The position numbers were made by a program, and so were the translations under genes. 64,000 nucleotides of DNA, from the NCBI RefSeq assembly GCF_040689105.1, contig NZ_JBFBVU010000015.1:33837-97836 (forward strand). The letters run 5' to 3'. Under the pieces are notes generated by a model. That model was given only the letters and a program-made list of their open reading frames with translations, was not told where the DNA came from and did not search any database. Of the stretch, positions 25,750 to 34,467 are shown piece after piece; positions within the stretch are counted from its first letter, which is position 1, and each line of letters begins with the position of its first letter. Source of the stretch: Meridianimarinicoccus marinus. GTDB lineage: Bacteria > Pseudomonadota > Alphaproteobacteria > Rhodobacterales > Rhodobacteraceae.

Positions 25750-26549
25750 TGCGCAGCAACACCGTCAAATCACGGCTGGCCGCGGGTGAAACCGTGGTCA
25801 ACGCCTGGCTGTCCATCGGGTCGAGCTATTCGGCCGAAGGGGTGGGCCATTCCGGGGTGCATTCGGTCACCGTCGATCTGCAGCACGGGATGATGGGCTT
25901 TCAGGAAGCATTGCACATGTTGCAGGCGATCTCGGCCACCCCGGCTGTGCCACTGGTGCGGGTACCGGACCTCGATCCGGCCAAGATCATGCATCTTCTG
26001 GATGCCGGGGCCTATGGCATCATCTGCCCGATGATCTCTACCCCCGAGCAGGCCGAGACGCTGGTGGCTGCCTGCCGCTATCCGCCCTTCGGCAACCGCA
26101 GCTTCGGACCTTCGCGCGGGTTGCTCTATGGCGGCAAGGACTACGTGGCGCGGGCCAACGAGACGGTGATGGCCATTCCGATGATCGAAACCGTTGAAGC
26201 CGTGGCACGGATCGACGAGATCCTCGCGGTCGACGGGATCGACATGATCTATCTTGGCCCCAACGATCTGGCGTTCTCGGTCGACGGGCACGTGGGCTTT
26301 CCGCGTCCCGAGTCCGAGCGCGCGATTGCCAAGGTCATGGCCAGCGCCCGGCAGCGCGACATCCCGGTCGGCATCTTCTGTTCCGATGCCGAAGATGCCC
26401 TTGCCCGCCGTGCCCAAGGCTGCGGTCTGGTCACGCCCGGCAACGACTTCGGCCATCTGACGCGCAGCATGGCGGCGGCGGTGACCGCGCTGGCCGACGA
26501 CGATCCCTCCGAGGCGCTTGCCGCGCCCGGTACCGCGCATGGCTATTGA
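25749..26549 (+). CDS. HpcH/HpaI-family aldolase
   Basis: This 266-residue class II pyruvate aldolase-like TIM barrel has VTVDLQHGMMGF (about residues 38-49), LVRVPDLDP, DAGAYGIICPMI and PMIETVEA, whose glutamate binds the metal, then YLGPNDLAFS. Members cleave 4-hydroxy-2-oxo acids into pyruvate and an aldehyde. The canonical EHG is changed to QHG here, which may alter the base chemistry. The start overlaps the bicupin stop (TGATG). It may act on a 2-oxo-3-deoxy acid sugar feeding the otnK-otnC branch. Confidence 0.88.
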   Translation: MRSNTVKSRLAAGETVVNAWLSIGSSYSAEGVGHSGVHSVTVDLQHGMMGFQEALHMLQAISATPAVPLVRVPDLDPAKIMHLLDAGAYGIICPMISTPEQAETLVAACRYPPFGNRSFGPSRGLLYGGKDYVARANETVMAIPMIETVEAVARIDEILAVDGIDMIYLGPNDLAFSVDGHVGFPRPESERAIAKVMASARQRDIPVGIFCSDAEDALARRAQGCGLVTPGNDFGHLTRSMAAAVTALADDDPSEALAAPGTAHGY

Positions 26550-27252
26550 GCCGGCTGAGGGGCGGCCCTGGGTTCTGCTGCCGGGCACGCTGTGTTCCGG
26601 CCGCGTGTTCGAGCCGCTTCTTGACCGGCTGGGGGTGCCGGAGGCGGCCCGGCACCCGGTGGCCCTGCGCTATCCGCGCGTCGAGGACTACCTCGACGAG
26701 GTCACCACCGCCTGCGTGCCAGGGGCGGTCGTCTGCGGGTTCTCGCTGGGTGCCATCGTCGCGGCGCATCTGGCCGACAGACTGCCGTCAAGTGCGTTCC
26801 TGCTGTTCGCGCTCAACCCGCTGGCCGACCGGCCGGAGGCGCGCGCGGGCCGGCTGGACCTTGCCCGCGAGGTGGGCGAGGTCGGCGGCGCTCGAGCCCT
26901 GGCCGCGCGCCTGCCCGCGCTGACCGGTCCGTCGCCGGACCGCACACGGGCGATGATCCTCGACATGGCCGAGGTCTGTTCCGGGCTGATCGAGGCGCAG
27001 ACAGAGCTGGCGTTGACCCGGCCGGGGGCGCTCAAGACCCTGGCCCGCACCACGGCACCCATCAGCTTCCTGACCGGCACCGGGGACACATGGGCGCCCC
27101 TCGCGCTGGCCGAAACGGCGGCGCAGGCCACGCCTGCGGGCCGGTTTGTGCCGCTGGAGGGGCTTGGCCATTATGCGTTGGTCGAGGATCCAGACGCCTG
27201 CTGCGCCGCCGTTGCACACGGTTTCACGCTCCATCAGGGAATGACCGAATGA
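26539..27252 (+). CDS. Alpha/beta hydrolase
   Basis: This 237-residue alpha/beta hydrolase has the nucleophile elbow GFSLG (Ser near residue 74), an oxyanion LPGTLC segment near residue 15 and the catalytic His in GLGHYALVEDP. The ATG at 26539 lies inside the end of the aldolase gene, an 11-base overlap, and its stop overlaps otnK. It may hydrolyse a lactone or ester of the acid sugar. The substrate is unknown. Confidence 0.85.
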   Translation: MAIEPAEGRPWVLLPGTLCSGRVFEPLLDRLGVPEAARHPVALRYPRVEDYLDEVTTACVPGAVVCGFSLGAIVAAHLADRLPSSAFLLFALNPLADRPEARAGRLDLAREVGEVGGARALAARLPALTGPSPDRTRAMILDMAEVCSGLIEAQTELALTRPGALKTLARTTAPISFLTGTGDTWAPLALAETAAQATPAGRFVPLEGLGHYALVEDPDACCAAVAHGFTLHQGMTE

Positions 27253-28520
27253 CCACCGTACTTGGCTGCATTGCCGATGATTTCACCGGGGCCACCGATC
27301 TGGCCGGTCTTCTGGCACGCAGCGGCCTGCCGGTGTCGCTCAGGATCGGTGTACCCGACGCTCCGCCGGCGCAGACCGCGGCCTTCGAAGTGATCGCCCT
27401 GAAGTCGCGCACCGCCCCGGTGGCCGAGGCCGTGGCCGACGCCCGCGCCGCGCTGAAATGGCTGCAGGCGGCGGGAGCGGCGCGGTTCTTCTGGAAATAC
27501 TGCTCGACCTTCGACAGCACCCCCGAAGGAAATATCGGCCCGGTGGCCGAGGCGCTGATGGCCGATCTGGACACCGCGCAGACAATTTATTGCCCGGCCT
27601 TCCCCGAGAACGGCCGCACGGTGTTCATGGGCAATCTTTTCGTCGGGCGCCACCCGCTGGCCGAAAGCCCGATGAAGGATCATCCGCTGACCCCGATGCG
27701 CGACAGCAACCTGCTGCGCCTGCTTGGGCCGCAAGTGGTACAACCGGTTGGAATGATTGACCGGCTTTGCGTGGCGGCGGGGCAGGGGGCCATCGCGGCC
27801 GAGCTTGCTGCCCTGAAGGCGCAGGGGGTCGCACATGTGGTGATTGATGCGGTGGCCATGACCGATCTGGAAAGCATCGCCGGGGCCTGCCGGGATTTCC
27901 CGCTGATGACGGGGGGCAGTGCGGTCGCCATGCCCTTGCCCACGCTTTACAGGGACGCGGGCCTGCTTGGGCCCGATGCCACCGGCACCCGGGTGCCCCG
28001 GCTGGGAACGGAAACCATTGTTCTGTCGGGCAGTTGTTCAGCAATGACCCGCAAACAGGTGGCGCGGTATGTGGCGCAGGGTCACCCGTCGCGTCGTCTG
28101 GATCCGCAGGAACTGGCCGAGACCGGCCCCGGCCCGGCGCTGGACTGGCTGGCGCAGCAGGATCTTGGCCGCGCGCCGATCCTCTATGCCACCGCCGAGC
28201 CTGCCAGCGTCGCCAAGGCGCAAGAACGGCTGGGGGTGGCACAGGCCGGCCGCCTTGTGGAGGACACGCTTGCGGCCTGCGCGGTGGCGGCCCGTGATGC
28301 AGGCGCACGGCGCATCATCGTGGCCGGCGGTGAAACCTCGGGCGCGGTCACGCAGGCGCTTGGCGTCAACCAGCTGGACATCGGCCACGAGATCGCCCCC
28401 GGCGTGCCCTGGACCTGGTGCATGTCCGGCGGCCAGCAGATTGCGCTGGCCCTGAAGTCCGGCAACTTCGGCGCAGAGGGCTTCTTCACGCAGGCCCAAG
28501 ATACGCTGGGCACGGCATGA
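27249..28520 (+). CDS. otnK: 3-oxo-tetronate kinase (four-carbon acid sugar kinase)
   Basis: This 423-residue protein has the two-domain DUF1537 fold. The N-terminus LGCIADDFTGATDLAG and the segment KYCSTFDSTPEGNIG form the acid-sugar site. The C-terminal nucleotide domain has LSGSCSAMTRKQV, VAGGETSGAVTQAL and SGGQQIALALKSGNFG. OtnK phosphorylates 3-oxo-tetronate at O4 in the known L-threonate and D-erythronate pathways. It is coupled by ATGA overlaps to the hydrolase before it and otnC after it. All motifs are intact and the length is normal. Confidence 0.92.
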   Translation: MTTVLGCIADDFTGATDLAGLLARSGLPVSLRIGVPDAPPAQTAAFEVIALKSRTAPVAEAVADARAALKWLQAAGAARFFWKYCSTFDSTPEGNIGPVAEALMADLDTAQTIYCPAFPENGRTVFMGNLFVGRHPLAESPMKDHPLTPMRDSNLLRLLGPQVVQPVGMIDRLCVAAGQGAIAAELAALKAQGVAHVVIDAVAMTDLESIAGACRDFPLMTGGSAVAMPLPTLYRDAGLLGPDATGTRVPRLGTETIVLSGSCSAMTRKQVARYVAQGHPSRRLDPQELAETGPGPALDWLAQQDLGRAPILYATAEPASVAKAQERLGVAQAGRLVEDTLAACAVAARDAGARRIIVAGGETSGAVTQALGVNQLDIGHEIAPGVPWTWCMSGGQQIALALKSGNFGAEGFFTQAQDTLGTA

Positions 28521-29167
28521 GCGCGGAGGCCCGCCTGCGGGAGGATATCTGCCTGTTGGCCAAATCTCTGTTCGATCGCGGGCTGACCGGCGGCAGCACC
28601 GGCAACATCTCGGCGCGGACCGAGGATGGCGGGTTGCTGGTCAGTCCCACCGGCACCAGCTTCGGGCGGCTCGATCCGGGGCGGCTCAGCCGGCTGGATC
28701 CCGAGGGCCGCCTGATCGGGGGCGACAGCCCCACCAAGGAGATGCCGTTGCACAGCGCCTTTTACGACACGCGCTCCACTGCGGGGGCGGTGGTGCATCT
28801 GCATTCGTGCCATTCGGTGGCGCTGTCGATGATGCCCGATGCCGACGAAGACAGCCTCCTGCCGCCGCTCACGCCCTACGGGATCATGAAACTGGGGCAG
28901 GTCAAGTTGCTGCCATACTTCATGCCCGGCGATCCGGCCATGGGAGCGGCGGTACGCGGACTCGCGGGCAAACGCGCGGCAGTGATGCTGGCCAATCACG
29001 GGCCTGTAGTGGCCGGCAAGGATGCCGAGGCCGCCTGCAACGCCATCGAAGAGCTTGAGGATACTGCCCGGTTGGCGATGATGACCCGGGGGCTGTCCCC
29101 GCGCGCCCTGAGTGCCGCGCAGGTCCGGGGCCTTGTGACCAGGTTTGACGTGGAGTGGGACACATGA
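28517..29167 (+). CDS. otnC: 3-oxo-tetronate 4-phosphate decarboxylase (class II aldolase fold)
   Basis: This 216-residue class II aldolase/adducin protein has the phosphate-binding GGSTGNIS and SPTGTSFG loops, the metal histidines in VVHLHSCHS and a third in ANHGPVVAG, with a glutamate in KEMPLHSAFY. OtnC converts 3-oxo-tetronate 4-phosphate to dihydroxyacetone phosphate and CO2. The start overlaps the otnK stop, and its stop overlaps the isomerase remnant by four bases. This is the usual otnK-otnC-otnI order of these operons. Confidence 0.9.
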   Translation: MSAEARLREDICLLAKSLFDRGLTGGSTGNISARTEDGGLLVSPTGTSFGRLDPGRLSRLDPEGRLIGGDSPTKEMPLHSAFYDTRSTAGAVVHLHSCHSVALSMMPDADEDSLLPPLTPYGIMKLGQVKLLPYFMPGDPAMGAAVRGLAGKRAAVMLANHGPVVAGKDAEAACNAIEELEDTARLAMMTRGLSPRALSAAQVRGLVTRFDVEWDT

Positions 29168-29238
29168 AGTTTTCAGCCAACCTGGGGTTTCTCTGGACGG
29201 ACAGGGCCTTGCCCGATGCCATCCGCGCGGCCCAGCGA
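29164..29238 (+). pseudogene. N-terminal stub of a hydroxypyruvate-isomerase-like gene (otnI type)
   Basis: MKFSANLGFLWTDRALPDAIRAAQR is the family's usual start (about 24 residues of about 260). After it the sequence switches to transposase DNA and a short unrelated tail. OtnI converts 2-oxo-tetronate to 3-oxo-tetronate. The overlap with otnC is intact, so the break is at about 29238 and is caused by the joining of a Tn3 fragment. Confidence 0.85.
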
Positions 29239-29947
29239 CGGCCAATTCTTCCCAACCACGCGGCACGGCGCGGCGATGAATCCGATCAACGCAAAATACG
29301 GCAGCGATCCGGGTATCAAAGCCTACACCCACGTGTCTGATCAGTTTGGCCCCTGCGCGTCCCAGAAAATCCCGGCAACTGTGAATGAAGCACCGTTCAT
29401 CCTGTACGGGTTGCTCACCACGGATGCGGGCAGGAAAATCAAAGAGCAATATGCCGATACCGGCGGCTTCACCGATCACACATTCGCTCTGACATCCTTG
29501 CTCGGCTACCAGTTTGTGCAACGTATCCGTGACTTGCCGTCAAAGCGGCTCTTCCTATTCGACTCTGCCGCCGCGCCCAAGAACTCGCGCGGCCTGGTCG
29601 GCGGAAAAGTACGCGAGAAACTGATCCGTGATCACTGTGCCCAGATCGGGTTGAACAAAGGTGAAGCGCACCACGCTTTGAAAAACGCCCTACGCATCGG
29701 TCGCCAAGGTGAAATCCGAGACCGTTCCAGTCGTGCCCAAGACGACCGACTAGCAGGGCTCAATCTCCTCGCGGCGATCATCATCTACCGGAACACAAAG
29801 CAACCCGGTCAGATCATCGCTAAACGCAGACGGGTCGATATCTACGACCAAGCGGACCTGCTCTCACACGTCTCGCTGCTCGGTTGGGCGCACATTCTGA
29901 TCACCGGCGAGTACAGGTGGCCCAAAATCACCTCAATAATTCCTTAG
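29239..29947 (+). pseudogene. Tn3-family transposase C-terminal part with internal deletion
   Basis: From about 29275 the frame reads like the C-terminal third of Tn3 TnpA: YTHVSDQFGP, TGGFTDHTFAL, RIRDLPSKRL, then GLNKGEAHHALKNAL, LGWAHILITGEYRW. The roughly 70 residues normally between the LPSKRL segment and the LNKGEA segment are missing, and the N-terminal 650 or so are absent. It cannot encode an active transposase. Terminal repeats were not identified. Confidence 0.8.
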
Positions 29948-29977
29948 CGCAAGATTCCGCCCCTATCCGCAATTGAC

Positions 29978-30210
29978 CCCAGATGGGTCTGGGCAGGTCA
30001 GGCGCGGGATGCGGGGCAGGCCGGGTCCTGGATGCGCACGGGATGCCCAAAACCCGACGCCCGGACGGCGTGATTTTCCCGGGCAGCAATGCTCAGAGGG
30101 GCCGATCAGGGGCCCCGATGCTGGAATCCGTTGTCTCTGACCGTCCTCCGAGACCCTGAAACCCCGCGTTCAGATCTGTAACATGGGTGCATTTGCTCTT
30201 GCCGGAGGTA
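29978..30210. repeat. Diverged direct repeat, copy 2
   Basis: This matches 18111-18345 in the same orientation over its whole length with scattered changes and small gaps. It ends inside the C-terminal codons of an IS3 transposase read on the minus strand (30170-30345). Confidence 0.8.
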
Positions 30211-30345
30211 TGTTCCCGATGGTGCTGTGCGGTCTCTCTTCGTTGTCGTATCTAAGCCATTCATCGCTCTTTTCCCAAGCGTCGGACAGCGACAGGTAAC
30301 AGTGGGCGTTAGGATATTCCGTCCGGATCCTTAAATTGAACGGAA
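30170..30345 (-). pseudogene. C-terminal fragment of an IS3-family OrfB transposase
   Basis: The last 58 or so residues are present: AHCYLSLSDAWEKSDEWLRY, then NEERPHSTIGNIPP and the stop. This matches the C-terminal DDE end of IS3/IS407-type OrfB (NAHWFLSLADA, YNE-RPHSAIG). The catalytic core upstream is not in frame. It is the right-hand counterpart of the decayed copy near 18310-18345. Confidence 0.75.
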
Positions 30346-30624
30346 GCCTCCGAACCAAGCAGACAGCGCGGGGGTTGAACTGACCGAGAAGAGGACGCCG
30401 CGTTGCCAAAAGGGGCACGGATGCGTCCTGATACCTGCGCTGTCCGTCACGCCGGTCAGCCCGCCCGCAATTCAGCGAGCGGTCGTCTCCTGGTTTTCGC
30501 GAAGGCAATCACACCCGGCATCCTGCGGAACATGTCCCCTTGTGCCGTGCGGTTCTTGGCAATCCGCCTTGTCGACACGCCTGATCCAGACCTTTGCCAT
30601 GCGGCGTGGCTGTCCCGGAAATCT
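30346..30624. other. Gene-free stretch between IS fragment and LacI gene
   Basis: Short frames on both strands have no recognisable family. The stretch is probably degraded mobile DNA joined to the 3' end of the LacI-type regulator. Confidence 0.35.
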
Positions 30625-31719
30625 TCATCCACGCGCCGGGCGGGCGACGGAATCCCTTGAAACAAGGGCACACTCCAACTTGACCAATGCGCCCTGGCGT
30701 TCGTCAGTTTCCCCACCCTCGCGGATAATCTGCTCGACCGCCCACCGGCCCATGGCCCGGCTTGGTAGAATCAATGAAGTCAGCGGCGGCGACATGTGGC
30801 GCGTAATTTCTTCGTCGTCGAAACCGACAACCGAGATATCTTCGGGAATGCGCAGACCCATTTCCTTGAGCGCTTCGTAGCACCCCACGGCCATCCGGTC
30901 GTTCTGGCAGAAGATCGCCGTTGGCGGCACGTCCAGTTCCATCAGTTCCTGCGTGCCGCGGTATCCGGCACTGGGGGACCAGTCGCCCGCAATGACCAGC
31001 TCGGGCGAAAAGGGAATATCTGCGGTTGCCAGTGCGTTCCGGTAGCCTTGCAAACGGTCCTGTGCGGCCTCCATGAAGCTTTCCCCGGTGATCGTTGCAA
31101 TGCGCCGGTGCCCCGCCGCCAGCAGGGCGTTGGTCGCGCGATGGCCGCCGGCGATCTCTCCTGGAACGACCGCAGGGAACTCCCCTCCTGCGGTATAGCA
31201 GTTGATCAGGATCACCGGCATCCGGGCTTCGCGAACGGCATCGGGGATCTTGATTTCGCGTGTAAAAATGCAGGCGTAGATGATGGCCTGCACCCCAAGA
31301 TCTCGGAACATGGTCAACGTCCGCTCTTCAAGCGTCGCGTCGCCATCTGTCTCGGCCGTCAACACCAGGGCACCCCGTGCGCGCGCGACCTGGCGCACCC
31401 CGTCAAGCATCACCACCCCTTCCGGACTTGTCGTCATCTTGTCGATCACGAAGGCAATCGCGTCCCTGCCCCCGGAACGGTCCTGCAGCGCCTGCATCGC
31501 GGACGGCCGGTAGCCCAGATCCCTAGCGATCTCCAGCACCCGCTTCCGTGTCTTGTCCGAGATTTTTACCGAGGTGTTCGCATTCAGGACGAAGGACACG
31601 GTCGATTGCGAACACTCTGCGACGCGCGCGATGTCCTGCATGGTCACCCGGCCCCTGGCAGCCCCCTTGCCAGAGTTCCGCCGTTGAGCGTCCGATCCAG
31701 AGAAAGGTTTGTTCGTCAT
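30625..31719 (-). CDS. LacI-family regulator of the galactofuranose-type importer
   Basis: This 364-residue protein has a LacI-type helix-turn-helix VTMQDIARVAECSQSTVSFVLN (about residues 24-45) and a periplasmic-binding-protein-like effector domain (IAFVIDKM, PVILINCYT, SVVGFDDEEITRHMSPPLTS). The ATG at 31719 (MTNKPF) is preferred; the frame opens ten codons earlier. It is divergent from the ytfQ-like gene and probably represses it until a sugar binds. The effector is unknown. Confidence 0.9.
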   Translation of the reverse strand: MTNKPFSGSDAQRRNSGKGAARGRVTMQDIARVAECSQSTVSFVLNANTSVKISDKTRKRVLEIARDLGYRPSAMQALQDRSGGRDAIAFVIDKMTTSPEGVVMLDGVRQVARARGALVLTAETDGDATLEERTLTMFRDLGVQAIIYACIFTREIKIPDAVREARMPVILINCYTAGGEFPAVVPGEIAGGHRATNALLAAGHRRIATITGESFMEAAQDRLQGYRNALATADIPFSPELVIAGDWSPSAGYRGTQELMELDVPPTAIFCQNDRMAVGCYEALKEMGLRIPEDISVVGFDDEEITRHMSPPLTSLILPSRAMGRWAVEQIIREGGETDERQGALVKLECALVSRDSVARPARG

Positions 31720-31896
31720 AATTGCTGATAGTTGCCTGCCGAATGGCAAAGGTCAACAATATGACTAAAGATTATTTATTGACTGGCTGGTGCTATTGGT
31801 CTTGAGTGACATCAGGCTTTGACCGGCAGGGTGCCGGGAGCGGAACCGTCCGCGGCAAGGGAGGGCCGAAGCCAAAATCAAATGGGAGGAATACAC
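31720..31896. promoter_or_regulatory. Divergent control region of LacI regulator and importer
   Basis: This is a 177-bp AT-rich region. TTGACT at 31779-31784 is a candidate -35 box for the importer, though the -10 at the ideal distance is weak. The ribosome site GGGAGGA (31884-31890) precedes ATG 31897. No clear palindromic LacI operator was picked out by eye. Confidence 0.4.
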
Positions 31897-32871
31897 ATGA
31901 AACGCAGAATCCTGATGGGGACGGCGATTGCCCTGGGCCTTGGACTGACAACCATGTCCGCCATCGCCGAGCCGCCGCCCCTCGAAAAGAAAGACCGCTA
32001 CAAGGTCGGATTTGCCCAGACCGAGTCCAACAACCCCTGGCGCATTGCCCAGACCAAGTCGTTCGAAGAAACCGCTGAAACCTGCGGCTGGGATCTGATC
32101 GCGACCGACGCTACAGGCTCTGCCGCCAAGCAGGTTGCCGATGTGGATTCGATGATCGCGCAGGGTATCGACGTGCTCTTCCTGCCGCCGCGCGAAGAGA
32201 AACCGCTTATCCCTGCCGTCATGAAGGCCCAGGCCGCGGGTATTCCCACCTTCCTTGTCGACCGCTCGGTGGACCAGAACGTGGCGCAGGCCGGCAACCA
32301 TTACGTCTCGTTCCTTGGCTCGGATTTCATCGACCAGGGCCAGCGCGTGGCGGAATGGGTGATCGAGAATTTCGACGGCGACAAGGGCATCATCGTGGAG
32401 CTTGAAGGCACCACCGGGTCCTCGCCCGCGCGGGATCGCAAGTCCGGCTTCGACGACACCATCGTCAAGGACGCGCGGTTCGAGATCGTTGCCAGCCAGA
32501 CCGGCGATTTCGCCCGCGACATGGGCCGTCAGGTCATGGAAACACTGCTGCAGGCGCATCCGGACGTGAATATCGTCTACGCCCACAACGACGAAATGGC
32601 CATCGGCGCGATCCAGGCGCTGGAACTGGCCGGCCGCAAGCCGGGCGAGGACGTGATGGTCGTGTCCATCGACGGCACCCGCGACGCGCTTCAGGCGATC
32701 ATCGACGGCAAGATGGGCGTGACGGTGGAATCCTCGCCGTTCTTCGGCCCGCTGGCCTGCGAGGTGATGCAGAAATACGCTGCAGGCGAAGAGATCCCGG
32801 CATGGGTGAAGGTCGAAGACCGCATCTTCACCGCCGAGAATGCCGCCGATCACATCGACGAAGCCTATTGA
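31897..32871 (+). CDS. ytfQ: Sugar ABC binding protein, YtfQ-like (galactofuranose type)
   Basis: This 324-residue protein has a signal peptide (about residues 1-24) and the ribose-type binding fold. Segments shared with E. coli YtfQ include GFAQTESNNPWRIAQTKSF, PTFLVDRSVD, ELEGTTGSSPARDRK, SQTGDFARDMG and VYAHNDEMAIGAIQALE. YtfQ binds galactofuranose. It is the first gene of a four-gene importer operon of the same order as ytfQRT-yjfF. The true ligand in this organism may be another furanose sugar. Confidence 0.9.
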   Translation: MKRRILMGTAIALGLGLTTMSAIAEPPPLEKKDRYKVGFAQTESNNPWRIAQTKSFEETAETCGWDLIATDATGSAAKQVADVDSMIAQGIDVLFLPPREEKPLIPAVMKAQAAGIPTFLVDRSVDQNVAQAGNHYVSFLGSDFIDQGQRVAEWVIENFDGDKGIIVELEGTTGSSPARDRKSGFDDTIVKDARFEIVASQTGDFARDMGRQVMETLLQAHPDVNIVYAHNDEMAIGAIQALELAGRKPGEDVMVVSIDGTRDALQAIIDGKMGVTVESSPFFGPLACEVMQKYAAGEEIPAWVKVEDRIFTAENAADHIDEAY

Positions 32872-32883
32872 ACCTGACCGGCC

Positions 32884-32907
32884 GGGGGCTGCCTTCGGGT
32901 GGCCCCC
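32884..32907 (+). terminator. UUCG-capped hairpin after the binding-protein gene
   Basis: GGGGGCTGCC (32884-32893), loop TTCG, then GGTGGCCCCC (32898-32907) makes a 10-bp stem with a stable C(UUCG)G tetraloop and no T-run. It is likely an RNA-stabilising or attenuating hairpin between ytfQ and ytfR. Confidence 0.65.
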
Positions 32908-32931
32908 ACGCACCTTGGCGAAAGGCCCCTG

Positions 32932-34467
32932 ATGCAACCGCTCCTGAGAATGCAGGGCATCAACAAGTCCTTTGCGGGCGTCGCAGCACTCACCTCCGCA
33001 GACCTTGAGATTGCCCCCGGCGAAGTTCACGCCGTCATCGGCCAGAACGGTGCCGGGAAATCCACGATGATCAAGATCCTGACCGGCGTCTATCGCAAGG
33101 ATTCAGGTGAGATGGAATTCGAAGGCAAGCCCTGGGCCGCGCAATCGCCGCGCGAGGCGCAGGACAACGGCATTGCCACGATCTACCAGGAACTGAGCCT
33201 TGTGCCGCTTCGCTCGGTGACCGAGAATGTCATCATTGGCTATGAACCGCGAACCCGGCTTGGCCTGATCGACTGGAAGACCGCGCACAGGCGGACCCGC
33301 GAGATCCTTTCCGAATTCGGCATCGACATCGACGTGACCCGGCCGCTTGGATCCTACTCCACCGCCGTTCAGCAACTTACCGCGATTGCACGCGCGGTCT
33401 CGCTCAACTCGCGGCTGGTCATCATGGACGAGCCGACGTCTTCGCTTGACGACAGCGAGGTCAAGACTCTGTTCGGCGTTGTCCGCGGGCTGAAAGCGCG
33501 GGGCGTGTCCGTCATATATGTCAGCCATTTCCTGGACGAGTTGTTCCACATCTGCGACCGCGCCACGATCATGCGCGACGGGCAGCGCGTGGCCGTGCGC
33601 AAGATCGCCGAAACGACCAAGCTTGGATTGATCGCCGACATGCTTGGCCGTGACCCCGAAGAGATTGCCGCCGCCGGGATGACCGATCTGGCGGGCGGAA
33701 CGCATGTACGCGGTGACGTGTTGCTGGAGGCGTCGAACCTGAACACCGGCCGCAACCTGCGCGACGTATCGGTTTTGGTGCACAAGGGCGAGATCGTGGG
33801 TCTGGGCGGGCTGCTCGGCTCGGGCCGGACAGAAACCGCGCGGGCCATTTTCGCCATGGACCGGCTGCATGGGGGCGTCGTGGCCACCCACGCGAACCCG
33901 GCCGGTTTCCGGGATCCGGCAGAGGCCATCCGCAGCGGCATCGGCTTTCTGACCGAAGACCGCAAGGCAGAGGGGATCGTGCCCGAAATGTCGGTGCGCG
34001 AGAACATGACCCTGGCCCTGTTGCCCAGGTTGCTGCGCAATGGCGCGATCGACCGCGCCCGCGAGGAAGAGATCGTCAATCATTTCGTCAAGGCGCTGGG
34101 GATCAAGCTGGCCAACATCGAACAGCCCATCCGCGAGCTTTCGGGCGGCAACCAGCAAAAGGTACTGCTGGCGCGCTGGCTGGCGCTGGAACCGGACCTT
34201 CTGATCCTTGATGAGCCGACCCGTGGCGTCGACGTGGGGGCTAAATTCGAAATCCAGTCCATCATCCAGAAGTATGTCGAGAAAGGCGTCGGCGTGCTGC
34301 TGATCTCCTCGGAATTCGAAGAGCTTGTGGAAGGCGCCAACAGGATTGTCGTCTTGCAGGACGGCGTGTCGGTTGCCGAATTGCAGAATCCGGGCATCAC
34401 GGAAGAAAGCCTGATCGGTGCGATTGCCCAGTCGCATGACGGGGCGGACGCAGGGGCCATCTCATGA
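32932..34467 (+). CDS. ytfR: Sugar ABC importer ATPase with two nucleotide domains, YtfR-like
   Basis: This 511-residue protein has two ATPase domains. The first has Walker A GQNGAGKST and Walker B LVIMDEPTSSLD. The second has a degenerate Walker A (GGLLGSGRTET), signature LSGGNQQKVLLARW and Walker B LLILDEPTRGVD. This tandem layout is standard for ribose/galactofuranose (CUT2) importers. The ATG at 32932 with GAAAGG upstream is chosen over an upstream GTG at 32899. The stop overlaps the permease start. Confidence 0.93.
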   Translation: MQPLLRMQGINKSFAGVAALTSADLEIAPGEVHAVIGQNGAGKSTMIKILTGVYRKDSGEMEFEGKPWAAQSPREAQDNGIATIYQELSLVPLRSVTENVIIGYEPRTRLGLIDWKTAHRRTREILSEFGIDIDVTRPLGSYSTAVQQLTAIARAVSLNSRLVIMDEPTSSLDDSEVKTLFGVVRGLKARGVSVIYVSHFLDELFHICDRATIMRDGQRVAVRKIAETTKLGLIADMLGRDPEEIAAAGMTDLAGGTHVRGDVLLEASNLNTGRNLRDVSVLVHKGEIVGLGGLLGSGRTETARAIFAMDRLHGGVVATHANPAGFRDPAEAIRSGIGFLTEDRKAEGIVPEMSVRENMTLALLPRLLRNGAIDRAREEEIVNHFVKALGIKLANIEQPIRELSGGNQQKVLLARWLALEPDLLILDEPTRGVDVGAKFEIQSIIQKYVEKGVGVLLISSEFEELVEGANRIVVLQDGVSVAELQNPGITEESLIGAIAQSHDGADAGAIS

